Shown here piece after piece: positions 5,743 through 9,318 of a stretch of DNA of 9,318 nt; the first letter of the stretch is position 1; every line of letters starts with the position of its first letter. The notes under the pieces are model-generated. The model saw nothing but the letters and a program-made list of their open reading frames with translations. It searched no databases and was not told the origin of the DNA. Source of the stretch: Clostridiales bacterium (GTDB lineage: Bacteria > Bacillota > Clostridia > Oscillospirales > Acutalibacteraceae); assembly GCA_021200075.1 (NCBI GenBank), contig JAJQGZ010000181.1, positions 1-9,318 on the forward strand, read 5' to 3'. The position numbers and the translations under genes were made by a program.

Positions 5743-6672
5743 GTGAGACTGTTTAAAAACAGAGGGAATATTTATTTTTCAAAAATGGATAAAGAAAAAT
5801 CCGCCGAGCAGAGATTTCTTTTAATCGCTCTTGTGGTAATAGTTATCGTCACGATAATATTTGTAATTGTTGTGGGAGAGAAAAACGATTTCAGCGTAAA
5901 AGAATTTTTTAAGACGGAAAATATTTCCGCAACCGCCGTTACCAAGGAGGACAGCGACGATGTAATTCTCCCCGAAGTCAGCGGAAAAAGCAATTATGTA
6001 ATACTTGTAAGCGACGACGGAGTGCTTCTTTTCTCCTGCGTTATCCAAGTTGATATGGACAATGTGTCCTATAAAGCGTCTTCATTTAAGGCGGATACTG
6101 TGTGCGACGGCGAAGAACTTTCGTCCGTATTTGCCTCATCGGGAGAAGCAAATGCAACGGTTGCACTCGAAAGTCTGCTTAATGTCGATATAGATTATTA
6201 CATCTCGCTTGAAAGCGGTGATTTTGCGAGTATTTACGAGCAATTCGGGCAGATAAATTATCCGATTATCAGCGAGATTAAATATAAAAATACCGAGGAC
6301 GAGGTACCGTATTCCGTCAAGCTCAACGAGGGCGAGCAAACACTCAAGGGAACTCAGCTTGTAGGTCTTATGAGATATTATCTTGACGAAAAGGATAATA
6401 CCTCGATTGCAAATGATATTATGCTCAATGTCCTTTCACAGCAGATTAACGAAAATAATTATGAAAACAGGGAGGAACTTTTCTCCCTTGTTGCGGAAAC
6501 GGCGCAGACAAATATAACCGTCAGGGATTATTCCGCATCTCTCGATGCCCTTTTGGTTTTGTCAAGCGCATCAACAGGGGCAAATGTTTATAACGCTTCC
6601 GCCGAATACGACGGCGACAACATAACCGCCGACAGCTTAAAGGAAGTAAGAACATATTTTGTAAAGGAGTAG
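5743..6672 (+). CDS. Membrane-anchored LytR-CpsA-Psr (LCP)-like protein, degenerate
   Basis: A 309-residue protein with a short basic cytoplasmic N-terminus, one transmembrane helix (about residues 25-45) and an extracytoplasmic domain. The outer part resembles LCP proteins, which attach polymers to the cell wall. Matching stretches are DYYISLESGDFASIYEQFG (151-169), the LNEGEQTLKGTQLVGLMRYY block (194-213) and AQTNITVRDYS (254-264), corresponding to the family's 'G.q.L.G.qAL.y.R' and 'TN' motifs. The charged residues that usually follow (R.R..D..R..RQ) are not recognisable, so catalysis is doubtful. The GTG start is supported by AAAAGGAGG (5727-5735) 7 bases upstream; a later in-frame ATG at 5785 has no such site. 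It is the first gene of the folate operon, and its stop lies 3 bases before folE, whose ribosome binding site is inside its last codons. A role in folate synthesis is not evident. Confidence 0.6.
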   Translation: MRLFKNRGNIYFSKMDKEKSAEQRFLLIALVVIVIVTIIFVIVVGEKNDFSVKEFFKTENISATAVTKEDSDDVILPEVSGKSNYVILVSDDGVLLFSCVIQVDMDNVSYKASSFKADTVCDGEELSSVFASSGEANATVALESLLNVDIDYYISLESGDFASIYEQFGQINYPIISEIKYKNTEDEVPYSVKLNEGEQTLKGTQLVGLMRYYLDEKDNTSIANDIMLNVLSQQINENNYENREELFSLVAETAQTNITVRDYSASLDALLVLSSASTGANVYNASAEYDGDNITADSLKEVRTYFVKE

Positions 6673-6675
6673 GAT

Positions 6676-7234
6676 ATGGATAAGGAAAAAATTATGAGCG
6701 CCGTCAGGGATGTACTTGTTGCGGTCGGCGAAGACCCGGACAGAGCCGGGTTTAAAGAAACTCCTTTGCGTGTAACCAATATGTACGAAGAAATATTTGC
6801 AGGTCTTAACGAAGCCCCAAAGCAGCACCTTAAATTTTTTGACGAAAAGTCAAACGATGAAATGGTAATTGTCAGGAATATTCCGTTTTCCTCTATGTGC
6901 GAGCATCATCTCTTGCCGTTTGTCGGCAAGGTGCATATTGCGTATATTCCGAGCGAGAACAGGATAATCGGTCTTTCAAAGCTTGCAAGGATAGTTGATA
7001 ATTTTGCAAAAAGACCGCAGAGCAGGAAAGGCTTACTCACGATATAGCGGATTTTTTAAATGAAAATCTGCATCCCCAGGGCGTTGCCGTTATTATAGAA
7101 GCCGAGCATATGTGTATGAATATGAGGGGGGGCGCAAAGACGGCAGGGTCTAAAACGCAGATCTCCGCTTTGAGAGGAAGTATGCGTACCGACGCAAGGG
7201 CAGAGCAGAGGTTTTGGCTCTGCTTGACAAGTGA
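6676..7234 (+). pseudogene. folE: folE, GTP cyclohydrolase I, disrupted by two frameshifts
   Basis: GTP cyclohydrolase I turns GTP into 7,8-dihydroneopterin triphosphate, the first step of folate synthesis. Frame 1 from the ATG at 6676 (AAGGAG at 6664-6669) reads correctly through RAGFKETPLRVTNMYEE and SSMCEHHLLPF, with zinc ligands Cys75 and His78, to AKRPQ (residue 115). It then goes out of frame and stops after 123 residues. The family is about 185-190 residues. A -1 shift near 7021 restores QERLTHDIADFLNENLHPQG, EAEHMCMNMRG (third zinc ligand Cys at 7113-7115) and SALRG. A second -1 shift near 7203 restores AEVLALLDK and the stop at 7232-7234, 6 bases before folP. Both breaks lie in GCAGAGCAG. 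A run of seven G at about 7126-7132 also adds one residue relative to the family. As written, the product lacks a zinc ligand and should be inactive. Sequencing error and real decay cannot be told apart here. Confidence 0.88.
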
Positions 7235-7240
7235 TAATTT

Positions 7241-8047
7241 ATGTATTGGAACATCAGAGACGGAAAAATCGAATATGGCAGCAAAATTTTGATAATGGGC
7301 ATCGTCAATGTAACACCCGATTCCTTTTCGGACGGCGGCGATTATTTTGATTCCGATACGGCGGTAAAGCACGCACTCGAGCTTGAAAGGGACGGTGCCG
7401 ATATTATCGACATCGGCGCACAGTCCACCAGACCCGGTCACATTCCCATTTCAGCCGAGGAGGAATGGGCAAGGCTTAAAGCTGTGCTTGACGCTTTGTA
7501 CGGTGTTTTGAGCGTTCCGATTTCCGTTGACACCTATTATCCCTATGTTGCCGAAAAATCGGCTCAAAAAGGCGTACAGACAATAAACGATGTTAGCGGA
7601 GTTGTAAATCCCGAAACGGCGAAGGTAGTAAAAAAATACGGCTGCGGCTGGGTAATTATGCACAGCGGTCACGGCACGCCTCAAACGGTTAAAACGTTTT
7701 TTGAAAATGCCGTTTCACAGTGTGAAAATTTAGGTATAGATAAATCGCACATCTGCCTCGATATGGGTATCGGCTTCGGCAAGGATTACGACGAGGATAT
7801 GGCTCTTATCGCAAATGTAAGGGATTATAAAATTGACGGCTGTCCGCTCCTGCTCGGCACATCACGCAAAAGGGTAATCGGCAAAGCAAGCAATCAGGAT
7901 GAACCCAAAAACCGTGTCTACGGCAACATAGCGGCGGACACGGCGGCGATTTTGGGTGGAGTTGATATAATCCGCCTGCACGATGTTAAAAATGAAAAAC
8001 AGGGCGTTTTAACCGCCCAAAGACTGAAAGGATATGTGAGAATATGA
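7241..8047 (+). CDS. folP: Dihydropteroate synthase
   Basis: Joins 6-hydroxymethyl-7,8-dihydropterin diphosphate with p-aminobenzoate to form dihydropteroate, and is the sulfonamide target. The 268 residues match the family's usual length and TIM-barrel motif order: IMGIVNVTPDSFSDGG (18-33), DIGAQSTRPG (57-66), VPISVDTYYP (92-101), INDVSG (115-120), VIMHSGHGTPQ (138-148), LDMGIGFGKD (173-182), LLLGTSRKRVIG (203-214) and IIRLHDV (243-249). Small departures from the usual forms are DMGIGFGK for DPGIGFGK, MHSGHGTP for MHM.GTP and RLHDV for RVHDV; the catalytic frame looks intact. The start ATG lies 6 bases after the restored folE stop with only a weak ribosome binding site, which suggests translational coupling to folE. 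Its own stop overlaps the next start by four bases (ATGA). Confidence 0.96.
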   Translation: MYWNIRDGKIEYGSKILIMGIVNVTPDSFSDGGDYFDSDTAVKHALELERDGADIIDIGAQSTRPGHIPISAEEEWARLKAVLDALYGVLSVPISVDTYYPYVAEKSAQKGVQTINDVSGVVNPETAKVVKKYGCGWVIMHSGHGTPQTVKTFFENAVSQCENLGIDKSHICLDMGIGFGKDYDEDMALIANVRDYKIDGCPLLLGTSRKRVIGKASNQDEPKNRVYGNIAADTAAILGGVDIIRLHDVKNEKQGVLTAQRLKGYVRI

Positions 8048-8370
8048 TTTGTTCAACAACATCAATTTTGCAAAACGGAGAAATTGTGGAATACAAGGGA
8101 ATAGTAACCGGCGAGGTTGTAGCCGGTGTAAATTTCATCAAGGACTGGGGTGCGTCCATCAGAAATGTTGTGGGCGGCAGGTCGGCAGGATATGAGAAAG
8201 AGCTTACCACGGCAAGGGAAAACGCACTCAGGGAAATGCAGCAAAGAGCCGCACAGCTCGGCGCAAACGCCGTTGTAGGTGTGGATATTGATTACGAGGT
8301 ACTCGGTCAGACAAATAATATGCTTATGGTTTCCGCCACGGGTACGGCTGTTGTGGTAAGGGATAAATAA
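8044..8370 (+). CDS. YbjQ/UPF0145 family protein (putative heavy-metal-binding domain)
   Basis: A 108-residue cytoplasmic protein of the YbjQ/UPF0145 family (Pfam PF01906). Known members form pentameric rings, and their function is unsettled despite the 'heavy-metal binding' name. Family signatures seen: TTSILQNGEIVEYKGIVTGE (5-24), NVVGGRSAGYEKELTTARENA (41-61), REMQQRAAQLGANAVVGVDIDYE (63-85) and MLMVSATGTAVVV (93-105). The length is normal. The start overlaps the folP stop by four bases (ATGA), and the stop shares one base with the folB start (TAATG). It is therefore embedded in the folate operon and translated with its neighbours. The position suggests a link to pterin metabolism, but nothing in the sequence shows what it does. 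Confidence 0.93.
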   Translation: MICSTTSILQNGEIVEYKGIVTGEVVAGVNFIKDWGASIRNVVGGRSAGYEKELTTARENALREMQQRAAQLGANAVVGVDIDYEVLGQTNNMLMVSATGTAVVVRDK

Positions 8371-8729
8371 TGGATAAAATTCTGATCAGGGATTTAAAAA
8401 TTTTTGCTTATCACGGAGTAAATTCCGAGAAAAAAAGAGACGGGCAGAATTTTTATCTCGATATTGATTTAAGCGTTAATATGACCAAAGCCTGCTATTC
8501 CGACTGCGTTGACGACACCGTCAGCTATGCCAAGGTGATAAAAACCGTCAAAAGGATTTTTACCGCTCAAAGCTTTGATCTTATCGAAAAAGCGGCTCAG
8601 GCGGTTGCCGACGGAATTTTAAGCGAATATCCCGATGTTTTCAAAACCGATATTGTACTGAAAAAGCCGGAAGCTCCGGTTAAGGCGGATTTCGGCTGGG
8701 TCGGCGTAAGCATCTCCCGTGAAAGGTAA
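8370..8729 (+). CDS. folB: Dihydroneopterin aldolase
   Basis: Cleaves 7,8-dihydroneopterin to 6-hydroxymethyl-7,8-dihydropterin and glycolaldehyde. At 119 residues it has the family's usual size (about 120). Visible motifs are FAYHGVNSEKKRDGQNF (12-28), with the conserved glutamate at Glu20, DLIEKAAQAVADGIL (70-84), with the substrate-anchoring glutamate at Glu73, and VLKKPEAP (96-103), with the catalytic lysine probably Lys99. The start overlaps the preceding stop (TAATG), and folK begins 3 bases after its stop. The protein family is unrelated to the class II aldolase further left, despite the shared word 'aldolase'. Confidence 0.95.
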   Translation: MDKILIRDLKIFAYHGVNSEKKRDGQNFYLDIDLSVNMTKACYSDCVDDTVSYAKVIKTVKRIFTAQSFDLIEKAAQAVADGILSEYPDVFKTDIVLKKPEAPVKADFGWVGVSISRER

Positions 8730-8732
8730 GCT

Positions 8733-9212
8733 ATGGAATATGTATTGAGCCTCGGCACGAATATCGGCGACAGGAAAGGCAATATCGAAAAAGCGATTGA
8801 AAGCCTTGCGCTTTTGTCTAATACACACATTTTAAAGCGTTCGCCAATCTACGAAACCGAGCCGGTCGGCTTTGCTTTTCAGGAAAAATTTTACAATATC
8901 GCCGTTACGGTAGAGTCTTTTTTTGAACCCGGCGAAATGTTCGGCGCCTGTCTCGGTATTGAAGCCGCTCTCGGCAGAGTAAGGAATTTTAAAAACGGGC
9001 CGAGAATTATTGATATTGATATAATTTTTGCACAGGATAATATTATAAATACAAAAAATTTAACCGTTCCTCACCCACGGTACAGCGAACGGCTTTTTGT
9101 CCTTGTGCCTTTGCTGGAGCTTTTTTCAGACGGCATTGTTTACGGTACGGATATTAAACCGTATGTTGAAAATTTAAAAGATAATTATGACGATGTTAAA
9201 AGGGTGATGTGA
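8733..9212 (+). CDS. folK: 2-amino-4-hydroxy-6-hydroxymethyldihydropteridine pyrophosphokinase
   Basis: Transfers pyrophosphate from ATP to 6-hydroxymethyl-7,8-dihydropterin, making the substrate of FolP. At 159 residues it has the normal length. Motifs: LSLGTNIGDR (5-14), SPIYETEPVGFAFQEKFYNI (37-56), LGRVRNFKNGPRIIDIDII (80-98), with the magnesium-binding Asp94 and Asp96, and VPHPRYSERLFVLVPLLEL (112-130). It follows folB by 3 bases, with its ribosome binding site inside the end of folB, and is the last recognisable gene of the operon in this window. No terminator is evident after its stop. Confidence 0.96.
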   Translation: MEYVLSLGTNIGDRKGNIEKAIESLALLSNTHILKRSPIYETEPVGFAFQEKFYNIAVTVESFFEPGEMFGACLGIEAALGRVRNFKNGPRIIDIDIIFAQDNIINTKNLTVPHPRYSERLFVLVPLLELFSDGIVYGTDIKPYVENLKDNYDDVKRVM

Positions 9213-9240
9213 TTTTTAAAACGCAAGGCGGCATTGTCAC

Positions 9241-9318
9241 AATAATGTCGGGTATATCAAATTTCGTAGGGTCGGATAATATGTCGGATATGGTAACATG
9301 GTTTACAAAATGTCCGAG
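9241..9318. repeat. Repeat-like sequence at right edge, possible mobile-element end
   Basis: ATGTCGG occurs at 9245-9251 and 9281-9287, with a related ATGTCCG at 9310-9316. CGTAGGGTCGGATAATAT (9265-9282) resembles the GTAGGGGCGGAT repeats at 5355 and 5583. Short spaced repeats ending with GGTAACATGGTTTACA look like a transposon terminus with multiple transposase-binding sites. The window ends before any transposase gene, so this stays tentative. Confidence 0.35.

Noticed and set aside
5743..5784. Internal ATG at 5785 as start of the LCP-like protein
   Set aside because: The strong AAAAGGAGG at 5727-5735 is correctly spaced for the GTG at 5743, and nothing comparable precedes 5785.
7017..7025. 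Programmed -1 ribosomal frameshifting in folE
   Set aside because: No X XXY YYZ slippery heptamer is present at either site, no stimulatory structure was evident, and two programmed shifts in one short gene would be needed.
7110..7292. A separate 60-codon gene
   Set aside because: Its first half is the displaced C-terminal part of folE and its second half overlaps folP out of frame.
9245..9318. A new gene starting at ATG 9245 and running off the window
   Set aside because: The frame stays open for 24 codons, but there is no clear ribosome binding site and the sequence is made of short repeats, so it more likely reflects repeat or element-end DNA.

Overview
The window reads as chromosome from a low-to-mid G+C Firmicute, most likely a gut Clostridia/Oscillospirales-type bacterium. 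The evidence is strong AAGGAG-type ribosome binding sites, TTGACA/TATAAT-type promoters, tightly packed operons and protein sequences of clostridial flavour. Short GTAGGGGCGGAT...ATCCGCCC palindromes between operons point the same way. No RNA gene, CRISPR array or complete insertion sequence was seen.

Left half (1-5336) is a compact carbohydrate-type catabolic locus arranged around a TetR regulator. On the minus strand lie tetR (1529-2194) and an FGGY sugar kinase (1-1477, C-terminus cut by the window edge). Divergently, on the plus strand, lie a class III PLP aminotransferase resembling glutamate-1-semialdehyde aminomutase (2492-3979) and a class II aldolase-type protein (4062-5279). A strong terminator (5303-5336) closes this arm. 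The aldolase is unusual: a zinc-binding aldolase domain is followed by a second, degenerate copy of the fold without the zinc ligands. The intergenic region holds four TTTG(n1-3)CAAA dyads, one exactly over the -35 box of the aminotransferase promoter, so the TetR protein probably controls both arms. A kinase, an aldolase and an aminotransferase under one regulator suggest breakdown of an unidentified (possibly amino- or deoxy-) sugar or polyol. No transporter or isomerase is visible in the window.

The spacer 5337-5742 holds a short palindrome-rich element bounded by two inverted REP-like repeats, then a clear promoter.

Right half (5743-9212) is a pterin/folate operon: a membrane-anchored LytR-CpsA-Psr-like protein, folE (GTP cyclohydrolase I), folP (dihydropteroate synthase), a YbjQ/UPF0145 protein, folB (dihydroneopterin aldolase) and folK (pyrophosphokinase). 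Genes are separated by 0-7 bases or overlap. folE is broken as read: it needs two separate -1 corrections, and both fall at the same nine-base string GCAGAGCAG. The remaining folate genes look intact. This makes either an assembly error or a very recent pseudogene the main explanations. The last 100 bases after folK contain repeat-like sequence that may be the edge of a mobile element.
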